Of a stretch of 11,945 bases of DNA, positions 1 to 6,778 are shown one piece after another; position 1 is the stretch's first letter, and every line of letters starts with the position of its first letter. Position numbers and translations under genes: made by a program. Below the pieces are notes generated by a model that searched no databases, was not told the DNA's origin, and saw nothing but the letters and a program-made list of their open reading frames with translations. Location: the NCBI GenBank assembly GCA_029879555.1, contig JAOUQB010000037.1:1-11945 (forward strand), in the 5' to 3' direction. Source of the DNA: Nitrospirota bacterium. Lineage in GTDB: Bacteria > Nitrospirota > Nitrospiria > Nitrospirales > UBA8639.

Positions 1-30
1 CAAGAAAAGGAACGGCTCATGAGAGCCGTT
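1..30 (-). terminator. Likely intrinsic terminator of the DUF6908-like gene
   Basis: On the minus strand an 8-bp perfect stem (arms at 23-30 and 11-18, loop TCAT) is followed by CCTTTTCTTG at 10-1. The stem overlaps the stop codon of the gene at 17-439. The U-rich tract is interrupted by C residues, so termination may be incomplete. Nothing is known of the gene beyond the window edge. Confidence 0.55.
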
Positions 31-439
31 CCCGTGGTGTCTCCTTATCCAGGAATCCTTGCGCTTTCAGATTGCGAAACCACATACGGGCAAAGGATTT
101 CAGTTCCTTTTTCAGGCGGAGATCAACATGGGTGCGCTTGCCGTGATCATCGTACCGGTAAACTTCCTGATTGATGCTCATATAATCATTACGAAATGAC
201 AGCGGTTCGGCCATCAGGCAATCGCCTTGCCCGTAGATGGCAAAAACCATATCAGGATCGCGCATCAGATCGCCGTTTTGTTCGCCATAGTGGCAGATAG
301 AAATAAGCCGGTAGCCTTCGGCGGAGGAACCGATATCCTCAACGGATAACGGCATAAAACCATCAGATGTGAGTCTGACAGCCGTAGTATCGCCGAGAAG
401 CTGCAAGAGGGTGTTGGCGAAAAATTGGTCATTGTTCAT
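17..439 (-). CDS. DUF6908-like hypothetical protein
   Basis: A 140-residue soluble protein with no signal peptide or membrane segment. The central block HYGEQNGDLMRDPDMVF (residues 50-66), followed by a conserved-looking stretch on to about residue 96, resembles the DUF6908 family as I remember it. That family is of unknown function and is commonly carried on plasmids and integrative elements. The C-terminus (about 105-130) is basic and may be helical. The start is well supported: AAGGAG lies about 7 nt upstream of the ATG. The leader contains a 10-bp perfect hairpin (467-498), and the left end of the IS lies only 69 bp upstream, so the native promoter may have been displaced. A hairpin terminator overlaps the stop codon. 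No role can be assigned from sequence; the family match is from memory. Confidence 0.7.
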   Translation of the reverse strand: MNNDQFFANTLLQLLGDTTAVRLTSDGFMPLSVEDIGSSAEGYRLISICHYGEQNGDLMRDPDMVFAIYGQGDCLMAEPLSFRNDYMSINQEVYRYDDHGKRTHVDLRLKKELKSFARMWFRNLKAQGFLDKETPRERLS

Positions 440-466
440 GTGATCACTCCTTTTTTAACGGTTGAT

Positions 467-498
467 GTTTGCTCTCTCACGAGGAACGGAGAGCAAAC
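467..498 (-). repeat. Perfect 10-bp inverted repeat in the leader of the DUF6908-like gene
   Basis: Arms GTTTGCTCTC (467-476) and GAGAGCAAAC (489-498) are perfectly complementary around a 12-nt loop. The structure sits between the IS end and the ribosome binding site (about 446-453) of the downstream gene. Neither strand has a T-tract after the stem, so it is not a typical intrinsic terminator. An operator, a 5'-UTR regulatory hairpin or a processing site are all possible. Confidence 0.55.
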
Positions 499-528
499 TC
501 ACGGAACGTGTCAACCTGTTTTGGACAG

Positions 529-1680
529 TCATTTCAAAGATAATGTACTTTTCTTGTAGCCAGCCGCCGGCAGAGTCGGAAAATTCACTCGATCTTCAAG
601 CACCGTGGCATTCTCTGTGTTTGTTTTGATGGGATTGATGGCTACGCTACTCGGAGGCATCGGTACAATAGGCCGGTTACGCACAAATCGCTCAGGGGTA
701 CATTCGTAACGAGCATCAAGAGCGCGTTGTTTCTGCTTCGCAACTTCACGGTAACGTCCTGTAAAGACCTGTTCTGGCGTAAACCCGGCCAACCCACTGT
801 GGTGGTGGTCAAAGTTGTACCAATCAAAGTACCCCTCACACCATTGCCTGGCGTGCGACACGCTATCGAATCGCCCCGGATAGTCAGGCTGATACTTTTG
901 CGTCTTAAATTGGCTTTCGCTAAAGGGGTTGTCATTGCTGACTCGCGGTCGACTGTGGCTGCACGTCACGTCCAATTCACGCATTTGATCCAAGTATCCG
1001 TGCGCGATCATTGGTGCGCCTCGATCTTGGTGCATGGGTAGCTGGCCCGGCTGAATACCATAGCGTTCCGTCGCTTCATCCATCAGCTGTTTGGCCAGGG
1101 CACTGTTCTCTTTCAACGACACCATCCAGGCCACTACGAAGCGACTGAATAAATCCAGCACGACATACAGTGACAGATATCTACCCCGGCGAATCAGCGG
1201 CAATTTACTAATATCCCACGACCAAACATCGTGCGGGGCGTGGGCGACGAGCCTGGGAATGGCATGGTGCTGAGCCGGTCTCTGGGGACGCCGATCACCA
1301 TGTTCACCGACGCGGCGAAGAAGTCGATGCATCGTGCTGACCGAACACAAATACTGGTCGTGTTCGAGCAGGCGCTGGTACACTTCAGCCGGCGGTTGAT
1401 CCTGATGCGGCTCACTATGCAGGGTCTCAAGAACGGTGGCGCGTTCCTCGGCACTCAGCGCGCGGGGTTGGACCGATGCTTTACGGGAACGTCGTGGGGG
1501 CTCGTCGTTGACGACATAGCGACGCCAAGCGTAGACCGTGCTTCGGTTGAGAGCCAGGGCGCGGCAGGCGGCCACCAACGGTACATGGGCAGGGCGTTCT
1601 GTCATCACCATATTCAGACCTCGTTCCCATTGCTCACGCGGTCGAGCATGGCGAAGGCTTTTTTTTGCAGCTCTAGGCAA
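529..1680 (-). CDS. IS3-family transposase OrfB (DDE integrase domain)
   Basis: Catalyses cutting and joining of the element ends. It has an N-terminal HTH-like region (about 30-55), an HTH_21-like segment (about 75-125) and an rve/integrase core from about 150. The catalytic residues are D156 (WSWDISKL), D219 (HQDRG) and E255 (NPFSESQFK), giving the DD(35)E spacing of IS3 enzymes. The C-terminal YNFDHHHSGLAGFTPEQVF block is also typical. The frame is -1 relative to orfA and overlaps it by 67 bp. It has no good ribosome binding site of its own, so the active protein is most likely an OrfAB fusion made by frameshifting at the A8 run (1659-1666). The C-terminal extension beyond about 330 is less conserved in type. 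Confidence 0.92.
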   Translation of the reverse strand: MPRAAKKSLRHARPREQWERGLNMVMTERPAHVPLVAACRALALNRSTVYAWRRYVVNDEPPRRSRKASVQPRALSAEERATVLETLHSEPHQDQPPAEVYQRLLEHDQYLCSVSTMHRLLRRVGEHGDRRPQRPAQHHAIPRLVAHAPHDVWSWDISKLPLIRRGRYLSLYVVLDLFSRFVVAWMVSLKENSALAKQLMDEATERYGIQPGQLPMHQDRGAPMIAHGYLDQMRELDVTCSHSRPRVSNDNPFSESQFKTQKYQPDYPGRFDSVSHARQWCEGYFDWYNFDHHHSGLAGFTPEQVFTGRYREVAKQKQRALDARYECTPERFVRNRPIVPMPPSSVAINPIKTNTENATVLEDRVNFPTLPAAGYKKSTLSLK

Positions 1681-2018
1681 TCATTCGCGATCTCTAGCTT
1701 ACGGTTCAGTCGACTGTTTTCTTTCTCCAGTTGAGCAATTCGTCGCTGAGCTGGCGTCTTGGATGCTTTGGGGCCTGGTGCACTTTTCTCCAATCCAGCC
1801 ACGCCATATTCTGTCAATTCTCGTCGCCAGTCCGAGAGTTGGTTGTGGTAAATCTTTTCACGACGCAGAAGGGCACCAAGCTCGCCGTGCTGGCACGCCC
1901 GCGCTTCATTCATGATACGAAGCTTATCCTCTGTGCTGAAGCGGCGACGTATTCGCTTCTCCAATGATGGTTCTGGCGCAATCTGGGTCCTCGGTCGATC
2001 TAATGTTGATTTTGGCAT
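1614..2018 (-). CDS. IS3-family transposase OrfA (HTH, leucine zipper)
   Basis: DNA-binding partner of the transposase. A helix-turn-helix of the HTH_8/IS3 type occupies about residues 27-75 (FSTEDKLRIMNEA to QLSDWRREL). It is followed by a leucine-zipper coiled coil at about 92-120 with heptad positions I94/L97, N101/L104, L108 and L115. An AGGA motif 8 nt upstream supports the ATG at 2018. The last codons overlap orfB and contain CAA AAA AAA, which allows -1 slippage into orfB. OrfA alone probably acts as an end-binding regulator of transposition, as in other IS3 elements. Confidence 0.9.
   Translation of the reverse strand: MPKSTLDRPRTQIAPEPSLEKRIRRRFSTEDKLRIMNEARACQHGELGALLRREKIYHNQLSDWRRELTEYGVAGLEKSAPGPKASKTPAQRRIAQLEKENSRLNRKLEIANDCLELQKKAFAMLDRVSNGNEV
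1659..1666 (-). other. Programmed -1 frameshift site of the IS (A8 run)
   Basis: On the coding strand orfA reads CAA AAA AAA GCC. Slipping back one base gives AAA AAA AGC CTT, which is exactly the orfB frame (KKSLRHARP). An A-rich heptamer in the orfA/orfB overlap is the standard IS3-family signal for OrfAB. I did not identify a stimulatory pseudoknot. Confidence 0.8.
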
Positions 2019-2054
2019 TTCATGAATCCTGTCTGTTTCCCCCTGAAATCTATG

Positions 2055-2435
2055 TTATCCCAAACAACGAGTGTATGGGAGCAGGTTGACACACAGGGCA
2101 TGGACGTCGGTTTCGTCCGGTTCCGTGCCCGGGGTGGAAATGACGATGGGAATTTCCACTTTGACTTCATGCGTCCCTGGTTGCGCTTCAATCAACAACG
2201 CATCATGGCGTTCGGTTCCTGGAATGAGCCGCAGCCATTCCTGCGCAGGCTCGACGGAATAATTTCCAGGATTGGCCAGGACATCACTCCCATCCGTTCC
2301 GAGAAAATGCACGGCCTGGCCGAGGTTGATGGTTGTTGTTTCATCTGGTGTCGAGGCCAGAGCCGGAAGACCGGCCTGAACGAGAAGACTCAGGAACATA
2401 GTACTGAGCAGCTGTTTGGCCAATGGAACTTGCAT
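2055..2435 (-). pseudogene. Secreted-protein gene truncated by the IS (paralogue of the lipoprotein at 3575-4270)
   Basis: The ATG at 2435 has a good ribosome binding site (AAGAGGTGA, about 5 nt upstream). It starts a Sec signal peptide with a hydrophobic stretch at residues 8-24 and likely cleavage after A25-L26-A27. Native sequence runs to about residue 114 (DVHAL, base 2094). The frame then enters the IS end and stops at 2055 after about a dozen foreign residues. Its layout matches the neighbouring lipoprotein residue block by block: [I/V]xF..[D/A]..G..V....G.Y.[L/V].P, then H.L. In the paralogue the equivalent point is followed by LPDGQGLDAEG, so the conserved C-terminal half is lost. It is not found at the other IS end, which implies a deletion as well as an insertion. 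A candidate promoter upstream (TTGACA at 2594-2589, poor -10) is weak. Any product would be a secreted fragment of unknown function. Confidence 0.72.
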
Positions 2436-2758
2436 TGGGTTCACCTCTTGGATGAAAAGGGGGGAAAAAGAATGGGCATTGACGCTTGTATTTGTTGAGT
2501 CGTCCTTAAAATGGGTTCGGTTCAAAAAAGTTGAAAATAAGAAAGAATTCTGAGTGTGATGGTCAATCAGAAGGGAATGTTCAGGGAATGTCAAGAAAAG
2601 ATTTTGGTTTTAGAAAGGAAGGGAAATTGGAATGAGTTGCTTGCCCTGCCGGCTACTGCAAGACGTTTTTCAGTGTCTCGTCCTCCCCGGGTTAATGGCC
2701 TGAGCCTGACCCGCCAGCCGGTTCCCCGAAATTATGTGGCTTCTTTTTGGGGGAACCT
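2436..2758. other. Intergenic region between the truncated gene and the DsbA-like gene
   Basis: No gene is supported here. On the minus strand it holds the ribosome binding site and leader of the truncated gene and a TTGACA at 2594-2589 with only a poor -10 (TCTGAT, 17-bp spacing). ACATTCCCT occurs twice, 11 bp apart, overlapping that promoter-like stretch. An inverted repeat (GGTTCCCC at 2720-2727, GGGGAACC at 2750-2757) lies just past the DsbA-like stop codon. It has no T-tract on the minus strand, so it is not a canonical terminator, though it could stabilise the 3' end of that mRNA. Confidence 0.4.
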
Positions 2759-3535
2759 TCAACTCTTCTCTTCGCGGACTTGCCCGACCAGTTTTTTGAG
2801 TTCCTTTAAGTCCAGTGCTCCAGGGGACAGTTTCGTGCCGATGATAAACCCTGGCGTCCCATTGATTCCCAGTTCCCTGGCGAGCGCACGATTACGTTCA
2901 ATGATCGCCTCTATGGCAGGAGTCTGCATGTCCTTGGACAGTTGTTCTATATCCAACCCGACTCCTGACGCAATATTGAAGATACCATCCTGAGTCAGCT
3001 CTTCTTTGGAAGCCAGCAAGGCTTCGTGAAAGGCCATATGTTTGCCTTGGATTTTCGAGGCCAGGGCTGCGCGCGAGGCGACTTCGGAGGCTTTTCCAAG
3101 GATGGGGAAATCTTTGTACACGACCCGCACATTGGGATCGTCTTGTTGCAGTTGCGTCACCGCACCGGCCGCACGCTTGCAGTATCCGCATCGATAGTCG
3201 AAGAACTCTACGACAGTGACATCGCCATCGACGTTGCCACTAACGGGTGAGCCTGGATCGTTCAATAGCTCGGCTTGTTTGGTGGCGATCATCTGGCGGG
3301 TACGTTCCTGTTTCTCGGCCTGGCGGGTGGCCTGCAAAATTCGTAAGGATTGCTCGATGACTTCAGGGTGTGTACGAAGGTACTGTTCTACTACTTGCTC
3401 CACCGCTTGCTGAAAGGCCGGATCTGATGGTGAGACAGCAGGTTCGGCATAGATCAACATGGGGAACAGACCGAGGGTCCCAGCCAACATTAGTGCGCAA
3501 AGAGATGTGCGAATATGTGTTTTTCGATAAGGCAT
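2759..3535 (-). CDS. DsbA-family periplasmic thiol oxidoreductase
   Basis: A 258-residue protein with a Sec signal peptide (hydrophobic about 11-29, cleavage near A30). A helical N-terminal region (31-95) includes QYLRTHPEVIEQ, the segment found in Com1/ScsC-like DsbA proteins, where it is linked to oligomerisation. The thioredoxin fold carries the active site C116-G-Y-C119 and the cis-proline motif G226-T-P228 facing it. It should exchange disulfides with periplasmic substrates; whether it acts as oxidase or isomerase cannot be told from sequence. AAGGAG lies about 7 nt upstream of the ATG. The lipoprotein gene upstream is 39 nt away in the same direction, suggesting co-transcription. That lipoprotein ends with a CxxC pair and is a plausible but unproven substrate. 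Not called dsbA because the DsbA/BdbD/ScsC subtypes cannot be separated here. Confidence 0.88.
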   Translation of the reverse strand: MPYRKTHIRTSLCALMLAGTLGLFPMLIYAEPAVSPSDPAFQQAVEQVVEQYLRTHPEVIEQSLRILQATRQAEKQERTRQMIATKQAELLNDPGSPVSGNVDGDVTVVEFFDYRCGYCKRAAGAVTQLQQDDPNVRVVYKDFPILGKASEVASRAALASKIQGKHMAFHEALLASKEELTQDGIFNIASGVGLDIEQLSKDMQTPAIEAIIERNRALARELGINGTPGFIIGTKLSPGALDLKELKKLVGQVREEKS

Positions 3536-3574
3536 ATCAGTCTCCTTATAGGTGTGAATGTGTTGAAGGTCTTC

Positions 3575-4270
3575 CTATGGCTTCTTGACGCAGGACCGAC
3601 ATCTTCTGATCAGCGATTGCCGTGCCTTGGCATCTAAGTGCAGGCGACCCTGTTCTAGCGTGACTCGCCCGATTGATGGCATGGGGTTCAAATGAGAGGC
3701 CGAACTTTTTGAAGAGTCACGAGCGTCCGGTTCCTTAAAGTCATCGTCCAAGGCCACACGACCTTGTTGCAAGATCACCCCTGTATATCGCCTACGCGGT
3801 GAAAATGCTGAGCTGCTGGGGATTTTCCCACTACGGGAGCGAACCACTCCCTTCATCAAACCTTCTGCATCCAACCCTTGTCCATCAGGGAGAAACAGCA
3901 AAAGATGGAGGGATGCGGGGTTTTCTGCATCTTTGATTAAAAGCGTGGAGGGAGCCAAAAGAGGTTCGGCGTGGTGGAATGTTGTGGCACGAACGACGTG
4001 GGCCTCTTGTGTTTCCGTCGCAACGAATTGCAAATGGTTGGAAAGCGTTGGTGTAAGCTGATAGGTGCCAGTAGTGAATTCCACTGGGTTGCCCTGGGCG
4101 TCAGAAAATTCCATGACTTGGTCGATCTGTAGAGTTATGAATGGAGGTTTTGACTCTCCAGTGCCCTCAAGAATTTCGTGGTCTGGAGAATAGGAAGGAT
4201 CCGGTGCACCTCCCATATACAGGCAACCTTGAAGAATGAGGCAGAGCGTTACTGGGATGAGGGTGCGCAT
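3575..4270 (-). CDS. Putative lipoprotein of unknown function with C-terminal CxxC
   Basis: Starts with a short signal peptide ending in LILQGC; C16 is the likely lipidated residue, although Q at -2 is unusual in a lipobox. Residues 44-145 form a beta-rich domain with the same pattern as the IS-truncated protein at 2055-2435 (D.QGNPV.F..G.Y.L.P, then H.L...LPDG..L.AEG). A linker follows, then two related short motifs, GVILQQGRVALD (164-175) and GRVTLEQGRLHLD (201-213). The extreme C-terminus is basic with C224-R-S-C227. The CxxC and the adjacent DsbA-like gene suggest redox coupling, which is inference. No strong ribosome binding site is visible before the ATG at 4270. The family is not recognised by name. 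Confidence 0.75.
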   Translation of the reverse strand: MRTLIPVTLCLILQGCLYMGGAPDPSYSPDHEILEGTGESKPPFITLQIDQVMEFSDAQGNPVEFTTGTYQLTPTLSNHLQFVATETQEAHVVRATTFHHAEPLLAPSTLLIKDAENPASLHLLLFLPDGQGLDAEGLMKGVVRSRSGKIPSSSAFSPRRRYTGVILQQGRVALDDDFKEPDARDSSKSSASHLNPMPSIGRVTLEQGRLHLDAKARQSLIRRCRSCVKKP

Positions 4271-4855
4271 GGCGTCTTTTGAGCTTTCAAATGATGATTT
4301 TTCTCAGCAGTGAATGGGAGTCTACATTGAACTTCAGCATGGTTCTACTTCGTCACGCATGGCTGAGCGCGGCATATGCTTTGGAAGGATGGTTGTCGAG
4401 TCTGTCGAAGCCGATTGAGAAAAGGTTCAATGTGGATACGTTGCGTTGCAAGAAGGCGAAGAGCAAGGAGACGGGAAGAGCCATTCCACGGAAGGGGTTT
4501 GCCAGCAAATGCTGTGGGGATGAAATCTGTTTTGTTCGCTGGTCGGGTGGATCAGCACCGTGGCGGTCGCATCCGAGGGGACTGAAGGGACGTAAGATGA
4601 GGGCGAGAAACTTGTCTGGCATTGAAACGCCCCTTGGGAATGATGCGACCTTTTACAAAGTTGGTTGAGGAACGATACTCCGAGTGGCAATTATCTGCAA
4701 TATCCCGAATCGAATAAGGGCTCTCAGTGGGTCACCCTATTGGTGGAGAGCCTTTGGCTTTTTCCTCAGAGTCTTGGTGAGTTCCCAAACGCCAAGGCTG
4801 TTAAGCAATATCTTTCGGTAATTGGAGGATGGTTCCCTGACAAGGACTATGCTGT
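4271..4855. other. Non-coding gap with no supported gene
   Basis: A 585-bp stretch between the caspase-like gene and the lipoprotein gene. Frames on both strands lack start signals, conserved motifs or family resemblance, so I call no gene. A 10-bp stem (4716-4725 with 4746-4755) is described separately. The 3' part presumably holds the promoter of the lipoprotein-dsbA operon, but I see no convincing -35/-10 pair. Confidence 0.4.
4716..4755 (-). terminator. Stem-loop downstream of the caspase-like gene, possible terminator
   Basis: Arms AAGGGCTCTC (4716-4725) and GAGAGCCTTT (4746-4755) pair over 10 bp with one G-U, enclosing a 20-nt loop that itself contains GGG/CCC. It lies about 100 nt past the caspase-like stop codon. 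On the minus strand only ATTCGATT follows, so a U-tract is lacking; on the plus strand TTTGGCTTTTT follows. It may be a weak or Rho-assisted terminator, or only an mRNA 3' structure. Confidence 0.35.
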
Positions 4856-6163
4856 TTATTGCCCTGTGGGATGGAAGGAGAAATCTCCGGAAAATGAGGA
4901 GGAGGTCCAGGGGGATTGCTTCCCATTGGTATCTCGCTCGACCCCTTGCAGGACGCGTTTAAACACCTGTTCCACTGGGATGCCTGGCGCAGAAATATGT
5001 TGAAGCAAATGCTTCGTGTAGAGGCCATTTCGGTCGTCCCCGTCACTCGCCACATTTCCGGGACTGGTGGCATAGGCGATCAATGTGCCTTTCACCGCTG
5101 AACTGCTGACAACCGCGAGTCCTCGACTGGATGACCGAAAACTTTTGGCAAACGGGTTATCCCGACAGGCATCGAGGATGACCATGTTGAGACCATTGCG
5201 CGCTTCGCCCATTTTGCCGAGCACCTGTCCTATATTGACCGCTTTATAGCGGACATCGCTTTCACTCTCAATTGTGGCGTTGACGGGGATGAGATAGTTT
5301 TCTCCACCCACTTGGACACCATGACCGGCGTAATAAAAGAGGCCGATGCCACCCTGATACAATTGCCGACCGAATTCGCTAATGGCAGATTCCATGTCTT
5401 CTTGTCCAGCATTCAGCTTGAGGGTCACGTCGAACCCGAGTTTCATGAGGGCATCCCCCATATCCTGTGCGTCATTGGCAGGATTGCGAAGACTGCCCAC
5501 CTCGTATTGGCTATTGCCGATCACGAGAGCCGTGCGGTTCCCCATTTCTGTTGGACGGAGGAGCGTGGCTGGTGTCGTCGGAGCGAGAGAGGTGTGGGTG
5601 GGTGCTGTACTTTTTGACGTGACCAGATTGGTGGTAGGGGAGGAATGTTTTTCTGTGTAGACGGTCACTTGCAATGAGCCGGAATTGTCTGTGATCCAGG
5701 GAAATGGATCATTGATCGCAAAAAAGAGTTCCCCATTTCCTGTGGCTCGAAGTGCGAGCTCTGGTCCCACTTCAAACGGTTTGCCATTTTCCCCGATTTT
5801 TCCCATGAGGGCAGCTAAGGGAATCCAGGGGACTTCTTTCCCAAGGTCCGATGAGAGTCCTTCCGGGCCGCTCCATAGACCGAATGCGGGAGCCGGGCTC
5901 CATTTTCCCATGGCAAGAATCTTCACGCTATCTCCCGATTCCACTTGCACGTCGGAACGTTGCCAGGGTTTATTGGCCTGTATCGTGGCGGTGTGCCCTT
6001 GGAGGTGGGAGGTGTCTATTCCAGAGGCGGGTTCATAGTTGGCTTGGGTGGCGTCATATGACTGTGACGGACGGAAACAGCCCGGCATCACGAGGAGCAA
6101 CAGAAGGAAAAGAATCAGTCCTATGAAGCCTGGGTTATTGAAAGAATGACATCGCATCTTCAT
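4856..6163 (-). CDS. Caspase-family (peptidase C14) lipoprotein with N-terminal lectin-like domain
   Basis: A 435-residue envelope protein. A signal peptide with a long hydrophobic core (13-26) ends in the lipobox VMPGC, lipid Cys29. Residues about 58-170 look like a PA-IL/LecA-type beta-sandwich (WQRSDVQVESGDSVKI, ATGNGELFFAINDPF), often fused to secreted enzymes. A Ser/Thr/Pro linker (171-205) leads to a caspase-like fold from about 207 (RTALVIGNSQY, LRNPANDAQDM). The catalytic dyad is present: H281 in YYAGHGVQ and C333 in LDACRDNPF. The acidic context suits basic-residue (orthocaspase-like) specificity, but this cannot be settled from sequence. The start at 6163 is served by GAGGAG about 9 nt upstream; an ATG at 6170 is out of frame. 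A near-consensus promoter lies at 6272-6300. It lies downstream of the DUF4384 array in the same orientation. Confidence 0.88.
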   Translation of the reverse strand: MKMRCHSFNNPGFIGLILFLLLLLVMPGCFRPSQSYDATQANYEPASGIDTSHLQGHTATIQANKPWQRSDVQVESGDSVKILAMGKWSPAPAFGLWSGPEGLSSDLGKEVPWIPLAALMGKIGENGKPFEVGPELALRATGNGELFFAINDPFPWITDNSGSLQVTVYTEKHSSPTTNLVTSKSTAPTHTSLAPTTPATLLRPTEMGNRTALVIGNSQYEVGSLRNPANDAQDMGDALMKLGFDVTLKLNAGQEDMESAISEFGRQLYQGGIGLFYYAGHGVQVGGENYLIPVNATIESESDVRYKAVNIGQVLGKMGEARNGLNMVILDACRDNPFAKSFRSSSRGLAVVSSSAVKGTLIAYATSPGNVASDGDDRNGLYTKHLLQHISAPGIPVEQVFKRVLQGVERDTNGKQSPWTSSSFSGDFSFHPTGQ

Positions 6164-6271
6164 CTCTCATGTTCTCCTCGTAACTCGGTTTCAGTCATTC
6201 GCCCTCATTGAGGACCCAAAAATTGTTCTGAGGTTTTAGGGATGACCTTGAAATGTCTCGCACGCTCATGA

Positions 6272-6300
6272 ATTTTACGGGGGCTTCTTCGTAAGGTCAA
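6272..6300 (-). promoter_or_regulatory. Sigma70-type promoter of the caspase-like gene
   Basis: On the minus strand TTGACC (6300-6295, 5 of 6 consensus bases), a 17-bp spacer, then TAAAAT (6277-6272, 5 of 6). Transcription would start near 6265, giving a leader of about 100 nt before the ATG at 6163. This indicates that the caspase-like gene can be transcribed independently of the upstream array. Confidence 0.6.
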
Positions 6301-6351
6301 AAACAGATTGTGGAAGTTGGTTTGTTTGAATAAGGGAGGAGGATTTCTACC

Positions 6352-6393
6352 TTATTGATGGCGGAACCAGCGGGTGATGAAGAGAGCTTCCTC
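6352..6393 (-). pseudogene. Orphan C-terminal tail of a DUF4384 gene (relic 1)
   Basis: The reading frame ending at the TAA at 6352-6354 encodes EEALFITRWFRHQ. This is almost the same C-terminus as the intact DUF4384 proteins at 11193 (GEALRITRWFRHE) and 8034 (GEDLRITRWFRHQ). Upstream the frame shows only weak similarity (PPPFLSPL) and then a stop. No DUF4384 domain precedes it; a dead toxin-antitoxin module does. It is a fragment left after loss of the gene body. Confidence 0.75.
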
Positions 6394-6479
6394 TGTGAGT
6401 GGAGAGAGAAACGGAGGAGGCGAACGATTTTTAGCTTTTCTCGATCATATTGACGGTGGAAAGATGATGTGTGCGAACC

Positions 6480-6778
6480 TTAGGGATCTTCTGTTAAACG
6501 GCTTTTTGCGTGTACTGGATTTTGGCGGCAATCAAGAACAGCATAGATTCGAATAATGTTCTGCTCAACATTGTAATAAATGGCGAATGGAAAACGTTTT
6601 TCAAGACACCGATGATAACCAAAGAATTTTTGATGAACGGCGGTGTACATAAGAAGAGCGTCGATTTCGGCATACAACGAGTCTAAAAAATACGAGCCGA
6701 GTTGAGGTTTCGGTCTTCGTAGAAATGAAAGCCCTTGATCAAATCTTCTTGGGCTTCATTGAGTATTTCAATTTTCAC
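6480..6778 (-). pseudogene. RelE/ParE-family toxin, frameshifted
   Basis: From a GTG at 6778 the frame reads VKIEILNEAQEDLIKGFHFY, the usual start of this toxin family. It is then lost after EDRN and reaches a stop. From about 6706 the next frame resumes with PQLGSYFLDSLYAEIDALL and runs to the family C-terminus (RFPFAIYYNVEQN, IYAVLDCRQNP). Adding one A to the CGAAACC at 6706-6712 would restore a single 99-residue protein (EDRKPQLGSYF). The GTG overlaps the antitoxin stop codon (GTGA), the usual translational coupling. When intact such toxins act on mRNA or gyrase; this copy is inactive unless the base is a sequence error. Confidence 0.82.

Larger units (their letters stand above)
509..2091 (-). 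mobile_element. IS3-family insertion sequence, about 1.58 kb
   Basis: The element contains two overlapping transposase frames (orfA then orfB) and ends in short inverted repeats. TGTCAACCTG at 509-518 is matched by its complement CAGGTTGACA at 2082-2091, and one further base pair matches outside (508 and 2092). Ends of the TGT...ACA type, a helix-turn-helix OrfA with leucine zipper, a -1 slippery run in the overlap and a DD(35)E OrfB are all typical of IS3. Beyond the outer 10-11 bp the two ends agree only weakly, with a gap. No 3-5 bp target duplication is visible: the left flank ends GGAACG and the right flank begins CACAGG. Both ends carry an outward-facing TTGACA. The copy appears intact and possibly active. 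The subgroup is not assigned. Confidence 0.9.

Noticed and set aside
501..2100. Target-site duplication of the IS
   Set aside because: Flanks of 3-5 bp were compared with the ends set at 508/2092 and at 509/2091, and none match.
2022..2498. 158-codon plus-strand frame over the truncated gene
   Set aside because: It is antisense to the secreted-protein fragment, which has a good ribosome binding site, a signal peptide and a paralogue.
2055..2594. Longer reading of the truncated gene starting at 2594
   Set aside because: The first 53 residues show no signal or family pattern, while the ATG at 2435 has an adjacent ribosome binding site and opens a proper signal peptide.
2720..2757. GGTTCCCC/GGGGAACC inverted repeat as an intrinsic terminator of the DsbA-like gene
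   Set aside because: The 22-nt loop and lack of a T-tract on the minus strand make it non-canonical; kept only as a note in the intergenic entry.
4279..4668. 129-codon plus-strand frame in the gap before the caspase-like gene
   Set aside because: No ribosome binding site, no recognisable motif, and opposite to every supported gene; several frames are open here by chance.
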